This document shows positions 22,890-34,399 of a stretch of DNA of 64,000 nt, piece by piece. A model generated the notes under the pieces. It saw nothing but the letters and a program-made list of their open reading frames with translations. It searched no databases and was not told the DNA's origin. Origin of the DNA: Shinisaurus crocodilurus (lineage: Eukaryota; Chordata; Lepidosauria; Squamata; Shinisauridae); NCBI GenBank assembly GCA_021292165.1, contig JAHFWL010000949.1, positions 41,908-105,907 of the forward strand. Reading direction: 5' to 3'. Both the position numbers and the translations under genes were made by a program. How positions within the stretch are numbered: the stretch's first letter is position 1; each line of letters starts with the position of its first letter.

Positions 22890-23060
22890 GCTGTGGCTTA
22901 CGCTGGCTCAGCTTGTCTGAGCGTGGAAAGCTAAGCAGGGTCAAGCCTGGTTGTTACTTGGATGGGAGACCCCTCCTCTAGTTTCCTGCATTGAGCAGGA
23001 GGTTGGACTCGATAGCCTTGTAGGCTCCTTCCAACTCTATGATCTATGAAATCTATGATC
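22890..23060 (+). mobile_element. 5S rRNA-derived SINE with CR1-like tail, copy 2 (fullest)
   Basis: Order: leader ctgtggcttacgctggctca; 5S-like ggaaagctaagcagggtcaa and cctggttgttacttggatgg followed by gagac; spacer cctcctctagtttcctgcat; CR1-like ggttggactcgatagccttg and gctccttccaactctatgat with a repeated tctatga end. It has the 5S internal control region and presumably used RNA polymerase III from it. The CR1-like 3' end suggests mobilisation by a CR1 LINE. Confidence 0.9.
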
Positions 23061-24317
23061 ATGTAGATCAGTTCCAACCAGAGAGTAGTATATCAATATC
23101 AAGACCAGCATTCTGGGATCCACTCTGTATATTCTACTGAAGAGAAGACAGAGGAACTATAAGTGACTCATGCACCCTTCTCGCCTTGCCTCATGTCTTC
23201 TGTAAAAGGGTAGGTGTGGATATTCTTCTATAGGAGGATGCTACTTGTCTTCTTGTGTTGACAGAACCCCTTTATCCCCTGAAGGTGCAAAGTAGTCCAA
23301 AATCTCCCATTAGAACTTGGAGGCTTGTGGCCTCTAAAACAATAATACAAGCACAAGTAAAAGCTTAGAGCTTTGTTTCTTATGGCATTCAACACGATTT
23401 AGAATGATGTGCCACCAGAATTCATAGCTATTACCTGATGAAAGCCAGACATCCTTGGGAATGTCACTCTATGGCCAGAGTGAGACCAGATGAGATTAAA
23501 AGATATCGACTGGGTCAAAAATGGCAGAGGAAACAGAGGGCCATAATATATGGAACCATTATAATAAGTAAAGTTTCCCTTCATTGTTTTGTTTTGATTT
23601 TTAAATGTGCAAAGATTTGGGGGGAAACAAAAAAACAAACCATTGTTTTCTGCAAAACATAAAATATTTCAACAGTTGTAGCAGTAACTGGAAAGCAGCC
23701 CTGACTGGAAGTGTGTGGTGTCTTTTTGTTAAATGTCGACACTGGCAGAATGGTTGAGTCAAGTTGTAAATGATGATTCACCATTAATACTGTAATTGGA
23801 AGACTCATTTCACCTGCAGTTGATTTACAAAAATACAAACCTCAAACCACAATACCCTACTCTCACTTCTGAGAGAATGCTAAATCTGTCTGCTGCACAT
23901 TGATTTCATACCTATCCTAATAACCAGAAGTCAGAATCTTTTATTTTTAATCTGCAGCCTTTTAAAGTAAGCTATGTCAACGACTGTAATATATTAATAG
24001 TGGTGGAAGCTCAGGAGCTCTTTTTATTAAGTCTTCCAACACCGCGGCTTCCCTGTCCACTCGGTCAGATAAGAAGGAGCCATAGCAGTAGTTACTCAAG
24101 GTCGAGAATTTGTTGTAGTAAGGAGTTAATGCTAAAAAAAAACACCACACCCAGCAATCCTGTAACGTAAAGAAATGGGCAAAGGACAGCAGGAACTGAA
24201 GCTGCTATCTCAGTGGAAAGAAGAGTCAGAGCAAATGATCACCAGAAGAATGTCGAAGACCTCAGGCCCAATTTAAATGTTGTGCATTTTTTTTTGAAGC
24301 ATCCACCACAAAATGTA
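23061..24317. other. unique noncoding sequence
   Basis: Nothing recognised. Open frames of 74-85 codons on both strands around 23399-23838 overlap each other and lack domains. Confidence 0.5.
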
Positions 24318-24741
24318 TACATTTGAGGCCTTCCTCCGAGTGCCTCCTCCGAGGGAGGTCCAGAGGGCGACAACAAGGGGGAGGACCTTCTCAGTGGTGC
24401 CCCCCCCCAACTGTGGAATTACCTCCCCACTGAGGCCTGCCTGGCACCAACTTTGTCATCCTTTTGGCACCAGGTTAAGCCCGCCCTCTGTGCTGAAGCG
24501 TTTTAAGAACATCTAGCGTTATTTTAATGGCTGGGGCATGTATTTTCAGGTGTTCATAATAGGCTTATTCTGTATTAAATATTGTTATTGGCGGCCAAAT
24601 TGTTTTTAATTTTTTAAAACTGTTTTTAATTTTTATATTGTAGAATATGTTTATTGTTGTTTTATTGTATCCTGGCCTTGTTTTAGGGACTGTTTTAAAC
24701 TTCCCGGAGAGCTTCAGCTATTGGGTGGTATAGGAATGAAA
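24318..24741 (+). mobile_element. L2/CR1-group LINE 3' end
   Basis: The + frame carries R-G-R-T-F-S-V-V-P-P and L-P-W-H-Q-like remnants of the ORF2 C-terminus (24313-24516). A T-rich 3' UTR follows, ending cccggagagcttcagctatt and gggtggtataggaatgaaat. Same 3' end as 4945-5292. A TIR MITE is inserted at its last base pairs (24742). Confidence 0.75.
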
Positions 24742-24977
24742 TACAGTCATGCCTTGGATTGAGAGCATAATTCGTTCCGGAAACGTGCTTGTAATCCAAA
24801 ACACTCTTATATCAAAACGAAATCCCCACAAATAATTTAAGCTGTACTACAGTACTTGTATTGCAAGACGTTGCTTGTATATCAAGTAAAAAATAATAAT
24901 TAATAAATATTTTAAAATTTGCTTGTCTTGCAAAACGCTCTCAAACCAAGTTACTTGCAATCCAAGGTATTACTGTA
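24742..24977 (+). mobile_element. TA-flanked TIR MITE, family T, copy 1
   Basis: Ends TACAGTCATGCCTTGGATTG and the complement of CAATCCAAGGTATTACTGTA, bounded by TA on both sides, as in Tc1/mariner-pogo elements. The interior has two further paired blocks (gtgcttgtaatccaaaacac, gcttgtatatcaagt). No coding region. Copies at 41678, 50296 and 59426. Confidence 0.88.
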
Positions 24978-25175
24978 ATTAAATATGAGCTCCATGCAAC
25001 CTGCATGCAACTTTAAAAAATGCAGTTTCCAATAAGCCAGGCCACATACTTCCTTTGTCACACCTTCAGTCTATGGACCAGGTAGAGGCAGGACAAGTGT
25101 GGAGGTGCTGCATGTGTATTTAGCTGGCTCATAAGGTAAGCACTTCTTAATTGTGCCAGCTTGGAGCATATACAG

Positions 25176-25524
25176 CAGAGGTGCAGAACCTCTTTCAGCC
25201 CAAGGGCCGAATTCCATTTCGGAGACGCTTTTGGGGGGCTGCATTCCAGTGGTGGGTGGGGCCAAGGAGGGCAAAAGGGGCGGAGCCCAAAATACTAACC
25301 TATTTTAGCTTAAAGCCTTTACCGCCAATCACAATACCTTAGAAGAGGCATTTCAGTCTCTGAGAATGTGGGGGGGGGGCACACTACAAAATCAGGAAGC
25401 CACCAAGCAGTCAGGGGTTGGAGGAGTTGGCATGAGGTCAGCGGAAGAGGATGAGACCCAGAGGGCCAGATGGGGCCACAAGAGGGCTGGTTTTGGCTCC
25501 TTGGCCTGAGGTTCTGCATTCTAC
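25176..25524. mobile_element. non-autonomous hAT element, family C, copy 2
   Basis: Starts cagaggtgcagaacctcttt and ends cctgaggttctgcattcta. The interior matches copies at 10827 and 41342 (tagcttaaagcctttaccgc, aatgtggggggggggcacac). The target duplication is not recognisable, consistent with a mutated right terminus. Confidence 0.8.
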
Positions 25525-26560
25525 AAGGCAACATGGAGTATCTTACAAGTTAAGATTTATATGGTATAATAATGTTACTTCCCAGTTTGCTTTCTTTCTT
25601 TTTTTTAGTGGTTGGAGTCCCAAAGGAAAACTTGATCTTATAAGTGGCAGGCATTATCTGTCAACTTTATACGGCACGGTAAAATGTTTTTCAACTGACA
25701 GAAACATTAGCAGAATATTTTATAGATTTTGTACTATTTTTTAAAAAAACACAAAACTTAAACAAAACCAATGATTTTGTATCAGTGAAGAGAGGGGAAC
25801 AGAGCCTGTCTTAGGTCACGGGCCAGGATACGATTGTTAGGAGATGAGTCGGCGTGCACAGAGGTTCATTACAAATGAACATCTGGCTAAGAGATTGATT
25901 CCATGTGTCTCAAAAAAAAAAAATTGGGATCAGTCCAAATAATGACCAAAATCAATCAGCCGTCAGCCTAGAACTCATGTACACTGGTACTGATTTGTTA
26001 GACAACCAGAATTGCCAGCACCCTGCATAATTTGGCACCGATTGACAAAGAGTAGACTGTTTTCGGCCATGGACGGTTATTAATTTGACCTCATCAAATA
26101 TGCTGTAAAGTGAAATCAGCTGGCTCACTTTTGTCCTCGTGCCCACTTCTCTCCTTTTCATCCCAGGTCTAATTGTTTTAGACAAACTAGTGAGCTTCTA
26201 GCCTCTTAACTTCACACAGGAAGACACACTTTCTTTGATCCGCACCAAAATTCTCGTGTTCAGCCTTGGAGCGATTTATGGAGATTTACTCGCAGACAGA
26301 CAGTATAGTCATTATTAGCTGATGGAAATGAGTTCAACCTCTTTGATCTTTTTTTTTTTAAATGTGTTTCTCAGATTTCTGTTCTGCCCTTTCCCCCTTT
26401 TTAGTGTAGAAATATAGTTGAACAGTTCACTCACACCTGTGTGATCTTATTGATTACTTCTAAAAGGACTGGTGTGAGTGGCGGTGGACCACGTTTTCTT
26501 CTTCTTTTTTTCTATTGAAGAAGAAATCAAATATTGTCCCCACCCAAATATGGCATATTG
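25525..26560. other. unique noncoding sequence
   Basis: No recognised repeat apart from short T- and A-runs (25594-25606, 25911-25922, 26350-26359). Confidence 0.5.
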
Positions 26561-26745
26561 CAGGGATGCCAAGCTCTCAGGCCTGGGGGCCAAATCCTGC
26601 CCTCCTTGTGTCCAAATATGGCTCACCACAAATAGTTTGGTGGTTGTCAGTCACTGAAGTTGTGCATCCTCCATTCATTGAAATGGAGTTTGTGCAAAGT
26701 CTCTTACAAATCTTGTAGAAATAAATGGAGGTTGCCCAGATTCCA
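26561..26745. repeat. hAT-like fragment
   Basis: Starts cagggatgccaagctctcag and cctgggggccaaatcctgcc, the layout of a hAT left end of the families seen at 10827 and 52444. The right end is not clear. Confidence 0.45.
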
Positions 26746-27620
26746 CCTTTGATGAGAAGCAACCAAGATATAACCAGACTTCTCTTATTTGATGAACAGT
26801 ATAGAACACATCATATCTAGTCTTGTCTTGGCAGATTGTAGTTACACTGATGGCACAAATAGGAGAGGGAGGGAAGAGGCAGCATCTTAGATATGTAGAG
26901 CACAAGCTTTTTCTTTTTTTCTTTTAATGGTAAGTATAAAGTGCTGTAATTTCTGTAATTACTGTAATTAAATGTCTAGCAATTATTAAGAACCTTTTTG
27001 AAAAATGGACAAACAGCTGTAATGTTTAAATTTGTTTTAAAATCTTTTTTTATTTGTATTAAAAACATTTCAGATGGCACATGCTAATTATTTCAGATAT
27101 TTCTATTCCCCCCATCTTGGAATAAAAGGGGTCAGCGTGGAAAATCCCTTCTGCTTATCTTTTAAAATGTCTTTATTTTTATTTTCCCCGAGCCCATAGC
27201 CCTGTATCTTTAGTATTGTATGCTGTAGCCTTATCTCTCACAGTCAAAGAGAAATTCATCTTTGCTTTTGAATAAAATCTACAAGATACGAGAAGCTCCT
27301 TATTCCTTGTAATGTTTACATCTCAGATGAGTAGTTCATAATCGGTAATTTGTTCCTGCGAACAAGTGATTTTCGGTTTCTGGACGTATCTTGCTGTGGA
27401 TGGTATTTTATTTGGCTTGTTCCTTATGCATAATGAAATGCCTTTCACTAGAGATTTTCTTCTTTTATGGTTCTAGATGACTAGACCACTTGCTGTGATG
27501 CTTGTAAATAATCTCACTCTCTCTCACACAGCATGTGAAGCTTCAGGCACCGGGCCCAAAACAATTGCTTTTGCCATTTTTGTCTGCCTCCCTTGCCATT
27601 TCCCTGTAAGCTGTGTGAAC
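26746..27620. other. unique AT-rich block, candidate conserved noncoding element
   Basis: Free of recognised repeats. It has three tandem ctgtaatt units (near 26942-26970) and several TAATTA-type homeodomain-like sites. Inclusion as a possible conserved element is inference from sequence texture only. Confidence 0.4.
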
Positions 27621-27623
27621 ATG

Positions 27624-28009
27624 TAGGGAAGTGTGAGAAATTGGTTGGGTTCGCATTGTAGTGTGAACTCCCAAAATTCGTGCACACAAACCGAAATTCA
27701 ACTTTTCAGAATCTTGCACTGGAGTTCTCAAATGAAAAAAGGCACACAAAAAGGCACGTATTAGAGGAAAGAGCACGCAGCCATACATTTTATTTGGGAA
27801 AATGCATATGTTTGGGAAAGTGCATATAAAATGCATAAATTTGTAAAAGTGCGTACAAAATGTGTATATTAGGAGAAATGCATATAAATGTTTGGGCAAA
27901 CTTATGAGGAAAAAATTGCAAACTGATGTGGAAATGGGATGGAATGAATTTACTGTTGGAAAAATGAGAAACTACGCAGAATCAAACTCGGCAGATTTGT
28001 CCATCCCTG
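27624..28009. mobile_element. divergent hAT-like element, family E, copy 1
   Basis: The right end, gcagatttgtccatccctg, complements the left end of the copy at 63416 (cagggatgggtaaaacattt). The interior consists of degenerate repeats around aatgcatat spaced about 20-30 bp, as in the copy at 63416. The left terminus is decayed. Confidence 0.65.
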
Positions 28010-28459
28010 GAGCAGTGGCTGGGGAGGTGGGACAGAAAAAAAGTAAATGACCACTACTGCTGAACAGTAACCATCTTCATAATTGAGGGGGGCCTGATTT
28101 CTTAGCAGAAGCCATCACTACAAGGCAAGGGCAATGCAGATGACATCATGGAGGTGTGCAGTTGTTGATGGGCCACCACCACCAATGATGTCATTGTTCC
28201 ATGCCTACACAGAGTGTTGCTGACTATTCATCAGCAGTGCATGATGATGGTGTGACCTCTGCTACTCCTGCCTCACAATGATGGCCACAAGTAAGGACAT
28301 GGCCCCCCTTCAGTTGCACCAGCCACTTAATGCTCTCCATGGTGGTTCACTGGCTGTTGTAGGCCTCTACTAATTTTTCCCCACCCAGCATTTGATCTTG
28401 CTTCCATCTCGTGGTCCACGCCTTCCAGGACTATGTGATCAGAGGCTTCCTGGAAGCAA
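28010..28459. other. unique noncoding sequence
   Basis: Nothing recognised. Confidence 0.5.
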
Positions 28460-28590
28460 CAGGGGTGGGCAACTCATCGTCCTCCAGATGTTTTGGCCTA
28501 CATCTCCCATTGGCCCTAAGTAGCACATGGTGAGAGAGCATGGGAGTTGTAGGCCAAAATATCTGGAGGGCCACAAGTTGCCCCACCCTT
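28460..28590. mobile_element. hAT-type palindromic MITE, family A variant
   Basis: caggggtgggcaactcatcg and cctccagatgttttggccta face taggccaaaatatctggagg and gccacaagttgccccaccct. Palindromic with a substituted centre. The target duplication is not clear. Confidence 0.82.
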
Positions 28591-30815
28591 CTTTACAGTA
28601 TCATTAAAAGGTGATGTATGTAGTAGCAATGCAGTTTTTCCTATTTGTATACCTGTTTTCTTACTCCTGTACAAGAGGAGATAGCATTTCACTGTTGGAC
28701 AGATAAATAGATGTGACCATTGAAATCAACTAGCAGATTTGAATAGCAGATACATTGCATCCAAGATATATTCCCCTGGATAAATGTTTAAAGTTGGATG
28801 TGTGAGCATCCAGTTTGCTTCCAGTGGATCCTTCAAGTCTCTTTTGGCAGTAGTTTTGGCTGAAATTTTAGAGCATTGAATGACACTAGTTCAAAGCAGG
28901 GATGTATTGGTACCTCAAGTTCTGAATGGGTATTTAAAAACAAGAAGAAGATTTCACTTTTACTCTCCCAGATTATTCTTAATTTATGATTTGTACATAT
29001 CTGCCCTCTTATGTATCTCAAAGTTCTTTGAATCAGTAAGAAATTCACATTCTGCTCCTCCAGTATCTCCAGAAAAGTCAAAATCATGAGAGCAGTCTAA
29101 TGAGTTGATTCCAACTCAGGCAAAATTGAATGTGAATTTAATTCCTCATGCAAGCTATATAAAGTATAGTAGATACTTTGTTCAAAGGTTGTTAAATTCT
29201 AGATAAATGAGTCAAAGGAAGAAGAGCTATTTATGATTCCTGTCGTGCCTTAAAAAAAAAAAGAACCTTGTTTTATTTCTCCAATAGAAACTAAGCTGTG
29301 TCAATGAAAACTAAAGTGATGGGAAAGTCATCTTGGTCTCTAAAAGATAATTGTTACTAGTGCTGTTCCCAAATCTTTGAAGCAGGTGGGGAGGGGGGAG
29401 ACATCTCCAAGTGTCCTGAAGAGTAATAATTTGACTTCCAAGAGTAATAACTTGACTTCTTCTTTGCCTTTTGATGGTCAACATCCATCCAGTGCTTTCT
29501 TTGAAGCTTTCTCTACCACCAGAAGCCTTCCTATGAAAGCTCTGCTCTAGCTTAGGTGATCTTCTGTTTCTACTCCTTGGTGGTACTTGATGCACTACCA
29601 GCCTGGTTCTTTGGTTCTAGCATTCTTGCTCCTTTTGCCAAAACCTTTGCTGCTGCAGCTTTACTTATACCCCTTGATTGGTTGCCATTGAAGCTGCAGT
29701 GAAGTTCCACACTTTACACTTGGTGTTCCCCACAGCAAACATATATGGATATGGATAACATAGCTTGGATCATGTAGATAAACCTTTTACACACCCTTGC
29801 CTATGACCTTGGGTGTGGCATTAGGAACCTGGATTGGGCTCAGCTTCCCAGGTATTGGTACAGGGTGCTTAAAGATGTGTGTATGTTTTCCACATTTTTT
29901 ATTGTTTGGTCCACTGGCATCATAAGACCTCGTGCCTTTAACCAATCACTGAAGCAAATGATCCTTTCTGAGCACCGGAGTCCATCCTCTGTTGCATCTC
30001 ATGCAGTATATCTATCTCATGCTTTTGAAACAGAGTTGATGTCACCAGCTCTGCTTTTACATCGCACACTCTTCAACTTTGGAAGTAAAGTTGGATATGC
30101 TATCTGTTCACTGTTGGTCTCGTGATGCGCAGAAAGGAGCCTCTCTCTCTCTCTCTCTCTCTTTCATTTTCCTCTCTCTCCTCTTCCCAGATGCTCTGCA
30201 CTACCAAATAAGGGGAAAACATGTGTTTCTCAATGCTGTGATAAGTCAGAGGTATAAGTTACAGCCCTACCATAATGAGAAAGGAATGCAAAGTGCAGCC
30301 TTCTCTATCGACTCAGAAGATGTTTACAGAATCCAAGTGAAACGCACTGACACACTGCAGTAACCACCATGCTATGCTATGGGGATGGTAGGGTGCGCGC
30401 GCGGGGGGGGGGGGGGAGAAAAGCCAATATGAACTGCGCTTTCCTTAGGAAACATTTCTAGATGATCATGTACCAATACTCCCTTCACCTATTGGAAAGA
30501 TCCAAAGATGCAGAGTACTGAAAGCAGGTCTGAGCTAAACTACTTCCCTCTCCTGCATCTCTTTCCATGAACGTTGGAGAGTGGAAATATTCAACATTCG
30601 ATGCAAATGCATTTGTGTCGTTTCAGTGCTGTTCTTCTCTGCCACATTTTCCTCCTTTGATCTCGCTGTGCACTGCCTCTTTACATCCAACTGGCTGCAG
30701 AGCGCCATGTGATTTTTATTTTTATTTTGAAGGCATCGTAATGCTATGTCTGATATGATGATGTAATGGGCACTTATAAACAAAGTCGTGTTGGTCACAA
30801 CCAGTGGGTCTAAAC
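28591..30815. other. unique noncoding sequence
   Basis: No gene or repeat family recognised over 2.2 kb. A G-run follows gcgcgcgc at about 30397-30416. Confidence 0.5.
30140..30162. repeat. (CT)n microsatellite
   Basis: Direct dinucleotide run. Confidence 0.9.
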
Positions 30816-30946
30816 CAGACATGGGTCTGGCCTTCCAGATGTTTTAGCCTACAGCTCCCCTCAGCCCTAGCCAGCATAACCAATGATGAGGAATTATGGG
30901 AGTTGTAGGCCAAAACATCTGGAGTGCCACAAATTGCCCACCCGTG
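30816..30946. mobile_element. hAT MITE, family A variant, perfect target duplication
   Basis: 131-bp palindromic element with gccttccagatgttttagcc facing aggccaaaacatctggagtg. It is flanked on both sides by gtctaaac (30808-30815 and 30947-30954), an 8/8 target duplication. Confidence 0.9.
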
Positions 30947-31024
30947 GTCTAAACAGCAGCGTGGGTAAATGTGCACAAAGAAAACAAGAATGTAAATAGT
31001 GCCAAGAATAAGCAGTGACTAGGG

Positions 31025-31160
31025 CAGTCGTTCTCAACCTGGTGCCCTCCGGATGTTTTGGACTACTATTCCCAGCGTTCCTGACTATTGTCCATGCTGG
31101 CTGGGGCTCATGGGAATTGAAGTACAAAACATTTGGAGGGAACCAGGTTGGGGAAGGCTG
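31025..31160. mobile_element. hAT MITE, family A
   Basis: cagtcgttctcaacctggtg faces accaggttggggaaggctg. The flanks gactaggg / gtctaggg agree at 7 of 8 bases. It lies only 78 bp from the copy at 30816. Confidence 0.88.
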
Positions 31161-32290
31161 GTCTAGGGGAATAAAATGGTACCAAACAGCTGTAAAATAC
31201 TCTGAATTTTGCATCTAATATGGAATTAGATGTTATTTGACCCCGCCGAACTGAAAGAAGCTCTTGCTGATTTTCATATTGTGTAGCTTTTATATTCTTA
31301 AAAGCAAAATGCACAACACTGAGCTCTCTAACGGTTTGTTAAAGCTCCAGTTTTGTTGATAATAAAATCCACAAAGGAGATAATAGGGATGCTTAAGATG
31401 TTTGACTTATTTGTTCACTGGAGTTCTAAGTTCTTTTTTTCCCTTGGATGTTTGTTTCATTTCCCCCCTCTCCCCTTATTTGGGATGGTAGTGGAAGAAT
31501 TGATTTGGTGAGCTTCCAGAAAAAATTAAGGTGAGGTGTGTTTTGTTTTATGGTTTGTTTTTATTCTGTGTTCTACTCTTTTTACTCTGTCCTATCCCAA
31601 AAACAGGAAATGAGTCAACGAAGGAAAAAAAAGACATACCCAGCCAAAGAAGCGTTCTCAATATGTTGCTAAGTTTCTGACTTCTGAATAGGAAATAAAT
31701 AAATAAAAACAACTTAACAGTGCCTGGCACTTGGACACCTAAAAACCGTAAAATTGGAAGTCTTTCCCTCTGCCAGATTACACAGAGGGGGTGCTTCTGT
31801 TTTCTGAGCTCTTAAAAGAGCTTTGTGGGGGCTTTTTTGTTGTTGTTTTTTAAAAGATAATGTTGGGAGGTTTTTTTTTGAAGCAGAATAACAGCTCTGG
31901 TGTGTTTATTTCTTCCCTGTTAGTGTATCTGCTTTTACACATTTGTGTTTAAAGACTTACTTTAATCTACCAGACATCAATAGCACACTAGGGAGAAGCC
32001 AGGACCTTCAGAATTGGACTTCATGGTCCAATTCAGATGCGTCACTTCACTTCATACATAAATTTAAGAACAGACGTTAAGGGCAGATGAGATAAGGTCA
32101 CCAGTGCCCGGCCTAGAGGGATGTTTGCGTAATGCTCTTGCTATGGCTGTGTGGTTGACAATTATGGCAGTAAAAGGCATATGTGTCAAAATCTCTTCTT
32201 GCCGCACTAATATCAAAGGCACAGAAACACTTTTGCTCTCACGAAGTAGCAACAATAATTTGTTATTTCCCATCATGGCATTGGATCCAG
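31161..32290. other. unique noncoding sequence
   Basis: Nothing recognised. T-runs near 31433 and 31870. Confidence 0.5.
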
Positions 32291-32295
32291 ACTTT

Positions 32296-32385
32296 GTCAC
32301 ACTTCGAGTAGACCCACTGAAATCAGTGGGACGTAAGTCAGTCACAACTAACTTAAGTCCCATTGATTTCAAAGGGTCTACTCTG
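32296..32385. repeat. palindromic MITE, family B-like
   Basis: gagtagacccactgaaatca faces ttgatttcaaagggtctact, with gtgggacgtaagtcagt and aacttaagtcccattga between. Confidence 0.65.
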
Positions 32386-32446
32386 TATGCAACCTGTATG
32401 CTGCAGATTTCAAAGGGTCTACTCTGTATGCAACCTGTATGCTGCA
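32365..32446. repeat. exact 41-bp tandem duplication
   Basis: The unit starting gatttcaaagggtctactct is present at 32365-32405 and again, apparently identical, at 32406-32446. It duplicates the right arm of the adjoining palindrome. Confidence 0.9.
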
Positions 32447-32487
32447 GGAGACAACAGCTGTTCTTTGCTGTTGGTTCCCAAATTCTG

Positions 32488-32650
32488 AGAGTCAGCATGA
32501 TGTAGTTGTTAAGAGTGTTGCTCTTAACAGGGAGGCTTGGATTCAAATCACCACTCAGTGAAGCTGACTGGGTGACCTCAGCCAGCCACTCTCTTTCAGC
32601 CTAACCTACCTCACAGGGTTGTTGTGAGGATAAGTATGAATAATCATAAT
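32488..32650 (+). mobile_element. MIR-like tRNA-SINE
   Basis: Head gatgtagttgttaagagtgt with B box ggcttggattcaaatcacca; body ctgactgggtgacctcagcc and ctacctcacagggttgttgt. The 3' tail is missing or replaced. Confidence 0.8.
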
Positions 32651-33707
32651 CAACACAGCTGTGCTGTAGATCGAGTTACAAAAATGATCTGTGTGCAAAA
32701 TAATACGGCAGTATTTTTTTCCTTGAAGTCCAGAAAAACAAAAGAATATATAGTTACAACTGCATATAGTATTAAGTCATGGTATGCATCTCTTGCCAAA
32801 GATGGATTACTATACACTATATATCTTCTTCTAGGGGCTTTGACCTGTCCACTTGTAAATATCTCCAAGGACCGAGCCTTTATCTCGAAATCCATTTTGG
32901 TGACATTATTCTGCCAAAATCTGAAATGTAAAACGTTGTCTTCATCAAGGTGTTGATTATTATGACATGGAGTGGGAATTTAGGGTCCTTCCCTCGTCAC
33001 ATGTTAGGCCAAATATATAACAGGGTTATCCAAATACCTTCATCAGTTCCCTTTTTTCCAGGATACTGTGTATCAGCTGTTCAACTCATTTCTATTCTCA
33101 GCCTTCACTACCAACATTTTTATTTTAGCCATGATGAAGCATATAAGAATGTACAAGTCATCTTTTCAACCTAAACAAAAGCAGGCACATTTCATCATTT
33201 GTCTAAATGGCTTGTACCAAAAATAAACTTGTAAACAGAAAACAAACTCTGAACCAGATTTGGGCCAAAGAAGCACTATGAGAAACTTCAGACAAACTGC
33301 CTGGTTTTTTGTTTTAATGTAATCATTTCAGTTTACAAAAGCAGCAATTTCTCTCTATTAGGGGCTTTATTGTATTTTGAGCACTTCAGAAATTTTGTCT
33401 TTAAAATGGAAAAAAATTAAATAGTAGGAATACAATGTTTTTCTTAATAAAAAATATTTATTAGCAGTTTCCATCACACATTGAAACAGTAAGAACGCCA
33501 CTAAATTACGGACACCAAAGCCTTATTCAGGCATTGTGTCTGAAGGTTTAAACTTTTCTCCCTCAGCTGCTTGGCTTCTGAAATCCGCCCCTCTCCTCCG
33601 CCCCTGGTTAAACACAGAGAGAAAAAGTCTCCATTCATGCCAGTGGAGGCTTAAAAAAAAAAAAAAAAAAAGAACCCATGTGGGAGGGGTTTCAGGAACC
33701 AAACATT
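32651..33707. other. unique noncoding sequence
   Basis: Nothing recognised except an A-run at 33653-33671. Its end abuts the left terminus of the composite transposon. Confidence 0.5.
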
Positions 33708-33757
33708 TACCGAATTTTTCGCTCCATAAGACACACCTGACCATAAGACGCACTTAA

Positions 33758-33866
33758 GGTTTTGGAGGAAGAAAACAAGAAAAAAATGTAGGTTTTGGAG
33801 GAAGAAAACAAGAAAAAATATATAAGACGCACTTACGTAGGTTTTGGAGGAAGAAAACAAGAAAAA
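33758..33866. repeat. three-copy repeat in transposon 3' region
   Basis: The block gttttggaggaagaaaacaa occurs three times (starting near 33759, 33791 and 33840). The third is preceded, like the first, by ataagacgcactta. It looks like a duplication of the subterminal sequence. Confidence 0.85.
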
Positions 33867-34028
33867 AAATATTCTGAACCAAATGGTGAACTTTAATATT
33901 TAAAACAATATACCGTAATAAAATAATATTTCAACCATGTAAAGTGAACAGCAGTCAACAGTGGCATTAAGAACCATCATCACATAACAAATGAGGAGAG
34001 ACTTTAAGGTTCCAGTACTCTTCTTGTT

Positions 34029-34107
34029 TTATGGGAACCCCAAGAACTCGTAATCACTATCGTCAGAACTTATGAAGCTCAGTTGCTCACAATCACTGAC
34101 ACTACTT
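34029..34107 (-). pseudogene. acidic C-terminal tail of the pogo-type transposase
   Basis: The minus strand encodes an acidic, serine-rich tail with S-D-C-E-Q-L and S-S-D-D-S-D-Y-E-F and a stop at 34031-34029. pogo/Tigger transposases commonly end in such an acidic tail. It is separated from the rest of the gene by the 2-kb insertion at 34108-36110. Some residues at the junction appear to be lost. Confidence 0.65.
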
Positions 34108-34399
34108 CGGCCCGCGGGACACACCCGGCCCGGCGGGTCCTTTCATCCGGCCCAGCGGCCGATTTAGCCTACTCTAGAGGAGAAAAGAAAAGAATTGCCT
34201 CGGGCAAAAGTTGCTGCTGCTTCGTAGCGTCTCAGCCTGACCCTCTGAAGAGGGAGGAGAATGGGGAGGGGGAATGAGATCAGCAGGATCACATGTGAGC
34301 AACTCGAGGAGGAGGAGGGTGTGGTGGTGGCGGCAGCAGCAGCAGCAGCCAGTCTAGAGAGGTAAGCAAAGTTTTTACGAAGTTTTTGGAAGAGGAGAG

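Noticed and set aside
22915..22970. 5S rRNA gene
   Set aside because: Only the 3' half of 5S is similar, and a CR1-like tail follows directly. Three dispersed copies share the same chimeric structure, so this is a SINE.
29311..30360. Possible processed gene copy
   Set aside because: Short open frames on both strands gave no recognisable protein motif, and no poly-A tail or target duplication was seen.
30395..30416. Alternating GC followed by a long G-run as a regulatory element
   Set aside because: Low-complexity tract without supporting motif. Could be partly a sequencing artefact.
32064..32546. Overlapping 160- and 133-codon frames
   Set aside because: Both run through a palindromic MITE, its 41-bp duplication and the head of a SINE.
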